This document shows, one piece after another, positions 38,460 through 48,000 of a DNA stretch of 64,000 nt. A model generated the notes under the pieces. It saw only the letters and a program-made list of their open reading frames with translations, had not been told where the DNA came from and made no database searches. Every line of letters starts with the position of its first letter. The first letter of the stretch is position 1. The translations under genes were made by a program, and so were the position numbers. The stretch is from CBINFS01 sp966250015 (GTDB taxonomy: Bacteria > Bacteroidota > Rhodothermia > Rhodothermales > DASSAV01): positions 1 to 64,000 of the forward strand of contig CBINFS010000008.1 of NCBI GenBank assembly GCA_966250015.1, written 5' to 3'.

Positions 38460-38672
38460 CGTAGCCCGGAATCAGGTGATCACAACTATTCGAAACTCAA
38501 GCTGACACGCCTCACTAATTCGCGACGCGTTTACACCCAGGCGCACACGGACGTCTTAGCGGAATCAGTCGAGTCGGTCTACGACGAACGGATGTCAGCA
38601 AAAGGGCTCAGGATGGCTTACGAAGCGGAATACTTGCGCTTCTTCCAGGTGCGATTCGAACCTTCTAGGCGT
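38460..38672 (+). pseudogene. Tryptophanase/tyrosine phenol-lyase C-terminal fragment
   Basis: A reading frame encodes about 71 residues that match only the C-terminal end of the tryptophanase (TnaA)/tyrosine phenol-lyase family: PESGDHNYSKLKLTRLT, SRRVYTQAHTDVLAESV, and GLRMAYEAEYLRFFQVRFEP. Intact enzymes have about 460-490 residues with the PLP lysine near the middle; that part is absent here. Unusual residues such as NSRR for the usual (I/V)PRR and THTD-type exchanges show drift. Beyond FEP the frame runs into unrelated sequence before its stop. It is a decayed leftover of a lost gene next to the Rnf operon. Confidence 0.82.
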
Positions 38673-38699
38673 AAACAGGACTATCCGGACGTATATCGA

Positions 38700-39845
38700 T
38701 TACGGAGATGGGTAATTTTGGGAAGGGTACTTTTGAAGATCGAGCCCTAAGACCATTCCGGATACATTTTCGAGGCTGTCTAACATCGCGAGTCCTGCTT
38801 CCGGTCCGGCAATGAACAGGGCTGTTGCCAAGGCGTCTGCCTGCTCGGTGGTTGGCGCCAGAACAGTGGCGCTTCGAGACAGCCGAGCCGGTAAGCCGTT
38901 CGAGGGGTCAATGACGTGGTGATACCGCACGCCATCGTACTCGAAAAAGCGCTGGTAGTCACCGGACGTGGCAACCGCACCGTCAGAAACGTGCAGCGTG
39001 TCGATCACGGCATTCGGATCGTCCGGACGTTGAATACCGACGACCCAGGGTCGGCCGTTGTTAGTGCCCAGGCAATATAGATCTCCACCGGCGTTGACGA
39101 TGGCGCCTTCGATGCCGTGACTACGCAGCACCTCGATCGCCCGATCAACGGCATATCCCTTCGCCACACCCCCAACCGCCAACAATAGTGAATCCGGCCT
39201 GGCGACGCGTCCGGGAGCCACAAACTGCAGTCGGTCCATTCCTACGAAAGCCAGCTTCGCCTGAATTTCCGCAGGGCTTGGTGGAACCGGTTCTTCAGAA
39301 TCGAAGGGATACAGTTTTAAAACAGGCCCGATGGAGAGGTCGAAGCGTCCGCTCGTTTGCCTGTAGTACTCTAGAGACCTTGCCAGGAACTCATAAACTT
39401 CCGGAGAGAGCTCGACTTCACCGGACGCCTCATTCAGGCGCCGGATCTCACTTTTGGGATCCTCTTCCCAGAGTAGAGACGAGACCCTTTCGATCTCGTC
39501 GTGCGCCGCCATCATCGCCTGGAATGCCTCGCGCTGTGACGAAGCGACGATGGTGTATTCCACCATCGTATCCATAGCAAATCGGGTATATCGAAAGGTC
39601 TGCCGCTCGCTTCCAGCCCGGCAGGAGGAAAGGAGAAGGCACAACAATAGCAGTATCAGAGACCCGCTTCTACCCTTTCGATGAAAAATGGGAGGGGAAA
39701 TTGACGGTTTGGAAAAGGCGTTCAACCGCTGATGGCGTCCAGGATTGTTGGGGCTGAAGGCATACGCACGACCAGCCGATTCGGCGCGCAGACGATGTGC
39801 CCTGTCGACTGCGCCCCCACTTTTTTGCATAAACCGTGTTTGCAC
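38700..39845 (-). CDS. apbE: FAD:protein FMN transferase
   Basis: A lipoprotein flavin transferase that attaches FMN to Thr/Ser of RnfG and RnfD in the periplasm. The lipobox LSSC puts Cys75 at the mature start. ApbE motifs are present: RFAMDTMVEYTI, GGVAKGYAVDRAIEVL, VNAGGDLYCLG, DGAVATSGDYQRFF and YHHVIDPSNGLPA. The open frame starts at 39845 (or 39830), overlapping the NusG-II gene by over 100 nt. The signal peptide itself starts near residue 55, and no ATG/GTG/TTG lies close to it, so the true start is unsure. It is last in the Rnf operon, which fits its role as maturation enzyme. Confidence 0.92.
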   Translation of the reverse strand: MQTRFMQKSGGAVDRAHRLRAESAGRAYAFSPNNPGRHQRLNAFSKPSISPPIFHRKGRSGSLILLLLCLLLSSCRAGSERQTFRYTRFAMDTMVEYTIVASSQREAFQAMMAAHDEIERVSSLLWEEDPKSEIRRLNEASGEVELSPEVYEFLARSLEYYRQTSGRFDLSIGPVLKLYPFDSEEPVPPSPAEIQAKLAFVGMDRLQFVAPGRVARPDSLLLAVGGVAKGYAVDRAIEVLRSHGIEGAIVNAGGDLYCLGTNNGRPWVVGIQRPDDPNAVIDTLHVSDGAVATSGDYQRFFEYDGVRYHHVIDPSNGLPARLSRSATVLAPTTEQADALATALFIAGPEAGLAMLDSLENVSGMVLGLDLQKYPSQNYPSP

Positions 39846-40357
39846 GAAGCGTGAGTCACCGCCACTTGTCCACCATTTAACGCCAACACCGTCGTTCCCA
39901 TCGCTCCGGGAACTTCGATTCGCCGGTATTCAGCGTCAAGAGGCAGTTCGTCAAAGACTTTCCCGTCGAGCTCGATCACGACCTTATTTTTCGGCTCCGG
40001 GCTCTTCGGAGAAACGGAAACAAGGTACTGTCCAGGCGTGGTCCTTTTTCTGATATCAAATGCAAATTGCCGGAGCGGTGCTGGGATATCAACGTCCACG
40101 GATGGATCTATGAGCCGGCCGTCTGCAATCAGCGACAGGTCCTGAGCAGCGGGTTGGATGGCAGTCGTCGCAACCGTGCTGCGATTGAAGGCCCGTACTC
40201 CGAAGATCCGCGACAGGCGCATCAGGTCGCCTCGAACGTCATTCGTCACGAAAAACAGTGTGGGGCTTGCCTCTGCCGTTTCGAAGAGACCGATACCGGC
40301 CGCAAGAGCGCCGACTCCGGTTGCAGAGAGGATCTTTAGTACTTGCCGTCTATTCAT
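39722..40357 (-). CDS. NusG domain II-containing protein of Rnf operon
   Basis: A 211-residue protein from the ATG at 40357, with a twin-arginine-like signal (NRRQVLKILSATGVGALAAG). The C-terminal part, VAVTHASCKHGLCKKVGAQS followed by HIVCAPNRLVVRM, matches the NusG_II pattern in which a Cys-x4-Cys pair and a later Cys in IVCxPN are conserved. Small NusG-II proteins are often encoded with Rnf and ApbE genes and are thought to be accessory factors; a precise role is not established. It overlaps the open frame of apbE. The start at 40393 adds 12 charged residues. Confidence 0.82.
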   Translation of the reverse strand: MNRRQVLKILSATGVGALAAGIGLFETAEASPTLFFVTNDVRGDLMRLSRIFGVRAFNRSTVATTAIQPAAQDLSLIADGRLIDPSVDVDIPAPLRQFAFDIRKRTTPGQYLVSVSPKSPEPKNKVVIELDGKVFDELPLDAEYRRIEVPGAMGTTVLALNGGQVAVTHASCKHGLCKKVGAQSTGHIVCAPNRLVVRMPSAPTILDAISG

Positions 40358-40405
40358 TTTATTCACGTCTTTAGACTTTGCCGAACCAATCAAATAGGTC
40401 CAACT

Positions 40406-40600
40406 TTATTGTTCGCACTGGCCCGGATTGAGCTCACACGTATCGGCAACGATACACCCACCGCATCCCCAGCGCGTTTCGAGCACGTCGCTGTCTTCCC
40501 GAATGTCGGAGTCGACGCGGCGAAGTCCACGCTGCACCAAAAAATAGAATACGATGAGCGACGTCATGATCGCGATCGATATGAGCAGCTGTGTGAGCAT
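40406..40600 (-). CDS. Small Cys-rich membrane protein, NqrM-like candidate
   Basis: A 64-residue protein: an N-terminal membrane helix (LLISIAIMTSLIVFYFLV), a short charged stem, and a cysteine cluster WGCGGCIVADTCELNPGQC. The start codon lies one base after the rnfA stop codon, so it belongs to the operon. Size, single helix, cysteine cluster and position beside apbE all resemble NqrM (DUF539), which supports iron-site assembly in Na+-NQR. RnfA and RnfE share the buried iron site of NqrD/NqrE, so an equivalent Rnf assembly factor is plausible. There is no clear sequence identity to claim the family outright. Confidence 0.7.
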   Translation of the reverse strand: MLTQLLISIAIMTSLIVFYFLVQRGLRRVDSDIREDSDVLETRWGCGGCIVADTCELNPGQCEQ

Positions 40601-40601
40601 A

Positions 40602-41183
40602 TCATCCCCCAAGACCGGCGAAACCCATAAACGAGAGTGAAAGCACCCCGGCAACCATCAACACGATCGCCGTTCCCTTCACGATTCCGGGAACACCGGT
40701 CAGCTCCAGTTCTTCCCGAATCCCGGCCATGATGACGATGGCCAGTGTAAACCCAATACCTGCTCCGAAAGCAAATGTGATGGACTGGATGAAGCTGTAA
40801 TTCCGGCTCGTCTGGAACAGCACCTGCCCCAGAATCGCACAGTTGGTCGTGATTAGTGGCAGAAATATCCCGAGCGCCTTGAAGAGTGCTGGACTGAACT
40901 TTTTGACGAACATCTCGACGAGCTGGACCGTCGAGGCAATGATTACGATGAACGAGATCAGCTCAAGGTAGGGAGCGCCGATTGCCGCCAGTGCCACGTG
41001 TGTGAGATAGGCACAGGTCGAGCTCACGAGCATGACGAACGTGACGGCCAATCCCATGCGGCTCGCCGTTTCGAGCTTCTTCGAAACCCCGATGAAGGGG
41101 CAAATGCCCAAGAATACACTCAGCACGAAGTTGTTGATGAGGATCGAGCTGAGCAGAATAAAGCCGATTGACTCCGAGTTCAT
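40602..41183 (-). CDS. rnfA: Rnf complex membrane subunit A
   Basis: A 193-residue inner-membrane protein with six helices. The two cysteines that hold the intramembrane [2Fe-2S] with RnfE are visible in FLGICPFIGV and TTNCAILGQ. NNFVLSVFLG and FGAGIGFTLAI are typical RnfA segments. Its start overlaps the rnfE stop by 4 nt. It forms the electron and ion path with RnfE in the pump that couples ferredoxin oxidation to NAD+ reduction. Confidence 0.96.
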   Translation of the reverse strand: MNSESIGFILLSSILINNFVLSVFLGICPFIGVSKKLETASRMGLAVTFVMLVSSTCAYLTHVALAAIGAPYLELISFIVIIASTVQLVEMFVKKFSPALFKALGIFLPLITTNCAILGQVLFQTSRNYSFIQSITFAFGAGIGFTLAIVIMAGIREELELTGVPGIVKGTAIVLMVAGVLSLSFMGFAGLGG

Positions 41184-41845
41184 GCCGCCACCAGTTCGCG
41201 AGATTTATCGGACTGCGCAGCCGCTTCGCGCTTCCGGCGTTCGCGCATCCAGTTAAACAGGATCAACCAGGCACCGAGTACGAAAAACGCTCCACCGGGA
41301 AGGATCATCACAACCCACGGCTCATAGCCCTGACCGAAGACTGGATAGCCCAGGAACGTTCCGTTTCCGATTACCTCCCGAACGACGCCCAGGCAAAGCA
41401 GGGCGAACGTAAAACCGAACCCCATTCCCGCCGCATCCAGCATCGATTTCCAAACACCGTGTTTCGAGGCAAAACCTTCAGCCCGGCCCAGGATGATGCA
41501 ATTCACGACGATCAGCGCAATAAAGGCGCCGAGTGCCTTGTATACTTCGAGGCTCACAGCTTGAATCAGATAGTCGGCTACCGTTACGAAGGTCGCGATG
41601 ATCAATATGTAGGTCGCAATGCGAACCTGTTTCGGGATAATGTTTTTGAGTGCAGAAATGATCGCACTCGACAGGATCAGCACGAAGGTAGTGGCCAGCC
41701 CCATTACGAGTGAGTTGATCACCGAGTTGGTCACCGCCAGCGTCGGACACATTCCGAGGACCTGCACAAAAACCGGATTTTCCTTCCATAACCCCGTCAA
41801 AAGGGTATCCATATTGGAAGGTTCATTTCGTATTGTGTCAGACAT
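41180..41845 (-). CDS. rnfE: Rnf complex membrane subunit E
   Basis: A 221-residue inner-membrane protein homologous to RnfA in inverted topology. The iron ligands lie in VLGMCPTLAVT and IVVNCIILGRAE. It begins with the typical GLWKENPVFVQ stretch. The C-terminal tail after the last helix is charged (RERRKREAAAQ). It is separated from rnfG by 51 nt and overlaps rnfA by 4 nt. Confidence 0.96.
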   Translation of the reverse strand: MSDTIRNEPSNMDTLLTGLWKENPVFVQVLGMCPTLAVTNSVINSLVMGLATTFVLILSSAIISALKNIIPKQVRIATYILIIATFVTVADYLIQAVSLEVYKALGAFIALIVVNCIILGRAEGFASKHGVWKSMLDAAGMGFGFTFALLCLGVVREVIGNGTFLGYPVFGQGYEPWVVMILPGGAFFVLGAWLILFNWMRERRKREAAAQSDKSRELVAA

Positions 41846-41896
41846 CTGAAAATCTCTACTATTCGTTTTCCCAATCAGGATTTAGCCCCTTCCCTT

Positions 41897-42607
41897 TCAC
41901 TTCCCGGCCGTTGTGGCGCCCCCTGTTTGCTGTAAAACCGCAAGGTTTTTTTGAATGAGCGGTACGACCTCCGAGGCGCTCGTATTGATGATCGTTGTCA
42001 CTGCCTTTGACGAAACCGTCGCGCCGGTAATGGCGACGATCTCCCACGGTTCTCTAGGCGTTCCGGGTTTGATCAACGTGATGGGGTTTTGAAGCTTCTG
42101 CCCGGATTGATCGAGCTTGACGTCCAGCGATAGAAAGACGGATCGGAAGTCTTCGTCTTTTTCGATTTTATCACCCAGGCCCGGCGTCTCTTTCGTTTCG
42201 AGCACTTTCATACCGACGATGCACTCACATTCCGGCGAATAACCGTATAGAAGCCGTATTTTGTCCTGGAATCCCTGCCCTTCTGCCTCTGCCGCGACGC
42301 CAACTAACTTGCCCTCTGCATCGTATCCTGCGTAGTACTTCTGTACGAGAGCCTTGTCATCCTCCAGTGGGATCAGCACGCCATCCTCCCCGGCAGTAAA
42401 GGTTTGTTTCTTTACCGTTCCCGGTAGTACGTCGAAAATGGCGCTCTCGAGGAACTCGGCGCGGTTTGCTTCGATGAGAGGCAGGGTATATTGATACGTT
42501 GCGACGAGGAGGATACTCGCAAGCGTACCGACAATACCCATGACCGCAACCATCTTAAAGCTGCCGGTAGAAGCTGTTTTATTAATTTGTGCCGCAGGCA
42601 CGCTCAT
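41897..42607 (-). CDS. rnfG: Rnf complex FMN-binding subunit G
   Basis: A 236-residue protein with one N-terminal helix (VAVMGIVGTLASILLVATYQ) and a periplasmic FMN-binding domain. The FMN is attached by phosphoester to the second Thr of TGATVSS near residue 195, the site modified by ApbE. KVLETKETPGLGDKIE is the other conserved stretch. It passes electrons between RnfD and the membrane iron site. The first 15 residues are rich in small and polar residues. Confidence 0.95.
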   Translation of the reverse strand: MSVPAAQINKTASTGSFKMVAVMGIVGTLASILLVATYQYTLPLIEANRAEFLESAIFDVLPGTVKKQTFTAGEDGVLIPLEDDKALVQKYYAGYDAEGKLVGVAAEAEGQGFQDKIRLLYGYSPECECIVGMKVLETKETPGLGDKIEKDEDFRSVFLSLDVKLDQSGQKLQNPITLIKPGTPREPWEIVAITGATVSSKAVTTIINTSASEVVPLIQKNLAVLQQTGGATTAGK

Positions 42608-42695
42608 GGTTCTTACTCAACAAAAGATTTCAGCAGGTCCACGGGTGTACAAACGTTTACAGGACCCGTTGTAACCAAAACGCATCGTCCCGCAA

Positions 42696-43730
42696 TCATC
42701 CTTTCCACAAATCAGCCTTCGCCGTGCCAAACGTCCTCGGTTGGGTGGCCCGGTTAATGAGTGGCGTAAAGGCATTCATCAACAAAATGGCGTGCATCAC
42801 GCCTTCCGGTAAGCCACCATACTGACGGATCACAAACACCAGTATCCCTATCCCTATTCCGTACACCCATACACCTCGTTGCGTTAACGGCGACGTCACC
42901 GGATCCGTAGCCATAAAAATCGCCCCGAGCATCATGCCACCGGCAAACAGGTGGAACAGAGGCGTCGGATAAACGGATGGATCGATCCAGTGCAACACAC
43001 CGGCGAGCAGGCCGACCGTTGCAAAAATGCCTACCGGAATGCGCCAGTTGATAACACGTCGGATCGCAAGGTAGATACCGGCTAAGATCAGAATGATGTC
43101 GCTCGTCTCCCCCAGTGAGCCCGTCGTGTTTCCGATCAACAGGTCAGGCAAAGCAGTCAGCTCCATTTCAAACTTCAGCCGGGCCAGGGGGGTCGCCGCT
43201 GAAATGGTATCAACGACCGGCTTCGTAAACGGCAACGCAAACGTGCTCGACTGTATGGTAAAAAAGTCGTTGACGGTGCCCGGCTTCAACCAGGTCGTCA
43301 TGGCAGCAGGAAAGGCAGCCTGCAAAAAGGAGCGGCCGACGAGTGCGGGGTTAAATACGCTTCTTCCGATGCCGCCGAACAACAGCTTGCCCAATACAAT
43401 GGCAATGACACCACCCACGAATGCCATCCATAGCGGGAGCCCTGGCGGTAACGTCAATCCAAGAAGTAAGCCCGTGATGACTGCCGAGCCGTCCCAGACC
43501 GTGTTTTTTGGTTGCGAGCGGCTAAGGAGCCATTCCGGCAGCACCGCACCGGCAGTCGCCGCTGCAATCACCAGGAGTGCGCCGAGGCCAAAGAAGTAGG
43601 CAGCGGCTAGAATAACCGGAATCAGGCTCAGGTTTACCTGCCACATGATCCACGCCGTATCTTCCTTCTGTTTCAGAAAGGGCGACGTGGTCAGTAACAG
43701 CTTTGGTGATTTGTTATTGCGGGTACTCAT
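42696..43730 (-). CDS. rnfD: Rnf complex membrane subunit D
   Basis: A 344-residue inner-membrane protein. Conserved parts include the N-terminal LLTTSPFLKQKEDTAWIMWQ, FGGIGRSVFNPALVGRSFL, and the flavin site SAATPLA near residue 175, where Thr should carry covalent FMN (SGATPL in most homologues). ATDPVTSPLTQRGVWVYGIGIG near the end is also typical. It overlaps rnfC by 4 nt (ATGA), so the pair is translationally coupled. Confidence 0.95.
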   Translation of the reverse strand: MSTRNNKSPKLLLTTSPFLKQKEDTAWIMWQVNLSLIPVILAAAYFFGLGALLVIAAATAGAVLPEWLLSRSQPKNTVWDGSAVITGLLLGLTLPPGLPLWMAFVGGVIAIVLGKLLFGGIGRSVFNPALVGRSFLQAAFPAAMTTWLKPGTVNDFFTIQSSTFALPFTKPVVDTISAATPLARLKFEMELTALPDLLIGNTTGSLGETSDIILILAGIYLAIRRVINWRIPVGIFATVGLLAGVLHWIDPSVYPTPLFHLFAGGMMLGAIFMATDPVTSPLTQRGVWVYGIGIGILVFVIRQYGGLPEGVMHAILLMNAFTPLINRATQPRTFGTAKADLWKG

Positions 43731-45082
43731 GTCGACTGCGCCTTTTTACGTGCCATCTGTTCCCGCAACAGTCCCTTGGCAACCCTGAACCGCTGAACGA
43801 GGGGAATATTCGAGGGGCAAACGTACGAGCATGAACCGCACTCCATGCAGTCCATGATGTTGTATGAAAGCATCTCCTCGTAACGTCGGGCCAGGGCAAG
43901 CGTACCCAGCCGGCTCGGATTCAGATATACTGGACACGCATCAACGCACCGCTGGCATTTGATGCAGGGATACTCTTCTCGCGGAACGACTTCACGGTCG
44001 GTAAGAAACAGGATACCGGACGTGCCCTTCATGACAGGCACGTCGAGAAACCGTAAGGCCGTACCCATCATCGGGCCGCCAAACAGAATCTGGCGGGTAT
44101 TCTCGTGCAGGCCGCCGCAAAATTCGATCACTTCGGACAGCTTCGTCCCGATTGGAATCACCAGGTTGGCGGGGCGTCGGATTCCGGGGCCCGTCACGGT
44201 GACTACTCGTTCGATCAGTGGCTGATGGTACGTGAAGTACTGGCCGATGCCTGCCACCGTGCCCACGTTGTTTACGACGACCTCCGCATCGATCGGCAGC
44301 TTGCCGCTCGGAACCTCACGGTTCAGCACCGCCTCGATCAACATCTTTTCCGCGCCCTGGGGATACTTCGGCTCCAACGGCACCAGCTCACAGGGAAGGT
44401 CCGAGGGGATCTGTTGCAGGATTCGTTCGATGGCTTCCGGCTTGTTCGTTTCCAGCCCGATGTATGCCCTCTCCGCACCGAGAATCTTCATGCTGATCCG
44501 GATACCGAGAAAAATCATCGGCGTCCATTCGAGCATGATGCGGAAATCACTGTTCAGGTAGGGCTCACACTCGGCGGCATTGACGATGAAAAACCGGGCG
44601 TGCTTTCCCTCGGGGACGCTCATTTTGACGTGGGTTGGAAACGCCGCCCCACCCATTCCAACGAAGCCGCCCTGCCGGATGTGATCGATGAGCTCCTTGC
44701 TCGAAAGGTGCTCCCATTCGATACGGTGCTCGCCATACAGCGTTTGTGGTGAGTACGGATCGCGGCGAATGACGATGGCGTCTTCAAACTGCCCCGAAGC
44801 GTGATGATGCGGACCAATGCTTACTACGGTTCCGGTTACCGAAGCGTGCAGATTGGCGGAAACGAACCCGCTGGCTTCGGCGATCAGCTGACCCCGATAG
44901 ACTTTATCTCCAACCTTCACGATGGGCTTTGCCGGTGCACCCAGGTGTTGCCTGAGCGGCAGCACGAGCTCCTCCATGAAGGGCATCCGTTCGAGGGGCA
45001 AATCCCGCGTAAGGGCCTTATAGTCCTCGGGATGTATGCCGTGTTTGAAAGACCGGGTATCCTGCTTCAGAAAAGTCAACAT
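43727..45082 (-). CDS. rnfC: Rnf complex NADH/iron-sulfur subunit C
   Basis: A 451-residue peripheral subunit that takes electrons to NAD+. The N-terminal part is a biotinyl-like barrel (KPIVKVGDKVYRGQLIAEA), then the nucleotide/FMN region GGAAFPTHVKM. Two [4Fe-4S] sites lie near the C-terminus: CIKCQRCVDACP and CMECGSCSYVCP. Length is close to the family's usual 440 residues. It starts 3 nt after the end of the 1487-residue PFOR-like gene, so the two are co-transcribed and likely coupled. Confidence 0.95.
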   Translation of the reverse strand: MLTFLKQDTRSFKHGIHPEDYKALTRDLPLERMPFMEELVLPLRQHLGAPAKPIVKVGDKVYRGQLIAEASGFVSANLHASVTGTVVSIGPHHHASGQFEDAIVIRRDPYSPQTLYGEHRIEWEHLSSKELIDHIRQGGFVGMGGAAFPTHVKMSVPEGKHARFFIVNAAECEPYLNSDFRIMLEWTPMIFLGIRISMKILGAERAYIGLETNKPEAIERILQQIPSDLPCELVPLEPKYPQGAEKMLIEAVLNREVPSGKLPIDAEVVVNNVGTVAGIGQYFTYHQPLIERVVTVTGPGIRRPANLVIPIGTKLSEVIEFCGGLHENTRQILFGGPMMGTALRFLDVPVMKGTSGILFLTDREVVPREEYPCIKCQRCVDACPVYLNPSRLGTLALARRYEEMLSYNIMDCMECGSCSYVCPSNIPLVQRFRVAKGLLREQMARKKAQST

Positions 45083-45085
45083 ACG

Positions 45086-48000
45086 CTACACACCTGCCTT
45101 TTGAGTCTTTTCTGAGGTCTCGGTGATCCCGGAACCACTCGACGTTTGAGGCGCGAATCCGCTAAGGGCAAGCAGTTTCTGCGTCAGAAGGGCGTGATAC
45201 CGGAGTGCTTCTTCGGATACTCCGCTTTCAACTTTTTCGCCCACCTCCCCCGTACCGATGACCGGACGGTGAGCGGGTATCGCCTGCAACGTCCGCCAGC
45301 GATCGCGGCAGGCTGTCGTCAACGCGACGATTTCATCCGAAACCGCAAGGAATTCAGTCGGAGCTGCCGGATTCACAACCACCGGCAGCTTGCCTTTCCT
45401 TTGCTTTTCGTCGAGGTCCAGATAGACGTGTACCGGTACGCCTTGAGATGAGCCGTCGCCGTTCTGCAACGGAGTAAAGTGCTCCTTCAAGCGACTCTCT
45501 CTTGCTGCCCAATCGGCTAATGTAAAGACCTCCGCTGCTTCGTTTTCGCCCGCACACCAGACAGCGTCGACGTCCGGATTGTCGGAAAGATCGAGCTTTT
45601 CGAAGAAGCTTCCCTCCCTGGATGGATCAAACACGAACAACGGGAGAACGCGGCTCGCAACGGCACGTCGGGCCTGTTCGAGCGACTCGGTGGTCGTTTC
45701 CCAACCCGATGCCGGTGAAGGAGCGTAGACGTGGAACAGGGCCGGTCCGGGATACTCAAGCCCGGCCAGAAGTCCCGCCATCAGATGCTCCGGCATGCCG
45801 ATGGAGCCCTGCAGTACAAAGACGTTCTGTAAGGTAATGGCGGATAAGGCCAGGTCCCTGCTGGAGCTCACGTCCACCAGGCTTTCTACGTCTGACAGAA
45901 CGAGGACCTTCACCGGAAGCTGCCTGTTAACCCACTGGTCCAGTGGCAACCCCGTGTCGGTAGTAAACAGCAGGACGGGTGGGCACAACGCCTTTTCTTC
46001 CGGTGAGAAGTCTTTCCAGCCAAACGATTCAAAGAAGGCATCGTGTTTATCCGGCTTGTAGGCGTCGTCGGCATATAGACGTGCCTTACGGACCGCTGCG
46101 AAGCCGTCGGTCATCTGCCGCATCACGCCTTCGAACAGGCCTTCGACCAGACCGGAAGAGCCACGATCCGCATTGCAGATCCACGGGAACGGGAAGGGAT
46201 TGTACGGAAAACTCCGGGCCCAACTGAACGCTTTTTGATCGGAGAGTCCGGCGATCATCCGAGCCCTGCCATCCCCATGCCCGGCGTCGACGTATGCATC
46301 TTTCAGCGCTTTTAGCTCACGGTAAGTCGTCACCAGCCGGCTCAGCCGCTCCTTATCGACGACGCCCTCGCCGCTTTCCTTCAGGACAGGTGCGAGCGTC
46401 TCGATGTCGAGCGACGAAGTTTTTAGCTCGGCAAGCCTTTCTTCCAGTAAGAGGTGATCCTTGACCTGAACCGCGGCGTGTAAGATCTCGTCGATTCTGG
46501 CCTCGATTCGGGATATCAGCTCGTCGATTTCCTTGACGAATGCATCGATACGCGGCCGCAACGTTGCTTCTACCAGGCCTGCAACCAGGCGAACGGCAAT
46601 CCGCGGCCCGCTGCTTTCGCGTCCGGCTTTGCCGCCTCCCAGCACGGCATTGTGTACACGCCGGTTAAGCAAGTAGTATGCAAGTGTCTCCGGATATTCC
46701 TGCCGAATGAATGAACGGATCTTCTCCACCGGAACTTCGGGAAGCGCCCGCATGAAATGGAGGTTGTCGCGTGCGGTTGTGACCCTCTCCTGCGTCTGTT
46801 CAACCACTTCTAACGCACCGAGTGTGCAGAGCTCAGCCGACCGTTCGTCCCACTCACCCGCTTCCGGATCGACGAGCAGCGAGAAAACGAGACCCGATCC
46901 TTTCTGCTCTTTCTCTGGCTTGTCAAAAAACGTCTCCGTCCTGGCGATGGGGAAACTTGCCGCAACTCTCTGAAGCGCGGCGAATTCGGTCTCAAGTGCC
47001 TGCCGCTGCTGGTCGGCGGGCTTCAGCTTTTGAAGCAACCCCTCAAACGCATCCTGTAATAATGCACCGAGTGTCGTGTACGTCGGCGTGGCATCGCGGG
47101 CAAACAGCTTGTGGGCTTCTGGCACAAGGTGTTTTTGAATGCGCTGAAGCTGAAGCAGACTTTCGCCACCAGCTTTGCAGAGCCTGAATGCAGTCTCAAC
47201 GAGCGTGCCCAGGTCCTGAATGGTCGCCGGGAAAGCGGAATCTGGGCTCAACATCAAGCACTTGGCGCACGCGGTGCATTTCTCAGGCACCCATTGGACC
47301 AATCTGCCACGCGACGCCGCTCGGTCGTGAAAGACGCTGCTGCGCGCGGGCATCGTATCCGTGGCGAGGTAAGGTATGGCCGTCAGTTGATCCTTCCGCC
47401 CGGATTCAATGAGGTAACCGGTGGAATCCCAGAATCGGCCCAGGTCAAAAACCGACTCGTCGACCTGTTTTTCTGATTTTGCGGTCCAGGGCGCCTCCGG
47501 CTCCGGCGCTTTCCGCATCTCGTCGGCAAGCCGGGCCGATGGAAGCTCGGCGACCTGCCCGGCGCCGTAGTCGAATGCGCGTTCCAACACTTCGATAGAG
47601 CGACCTTCGACGAGGTCTCTCGAAGCAAGCTCTCCAAGCCAGGCACGACGAAGGGATTCCTTTTGAGACGTGTCGATCGCGGAATTCTTCTCTGCAAATG
47701 CCCCGATCAGAACGGCCTGTTCGACCCACGGAAGAAGCTCAGGCGGTGCGCTCAACGTGGAGATGGCCTTCGAGACGTTAACGAAGTATGCCTGTACGTT
47801 GCGCTCATTAAGCGCCGAAACGACGCGGGCAAAAAGGTGCTGCTGATGTGTGAGTATGGATTCATTCCAGCCCGTTACGAGCAAACCGCCGCTTCTCAGT
47901 CGATCGAGCGAATACCACTGTTCAGGAGTAGAAACGATGGCGGCATCCCACGAATGAGCGGTAGACGGGATGGCTGAATCGGCGCCTGCAAAAGCGGTCA

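Noticed and set aside
43190..43210. SAATPL instead of SGATPL at the RnfD flavin site
   Set aside because: The attachment Thr is kept and a Gly-to-Ala exchange alone does not argue for loss of function.
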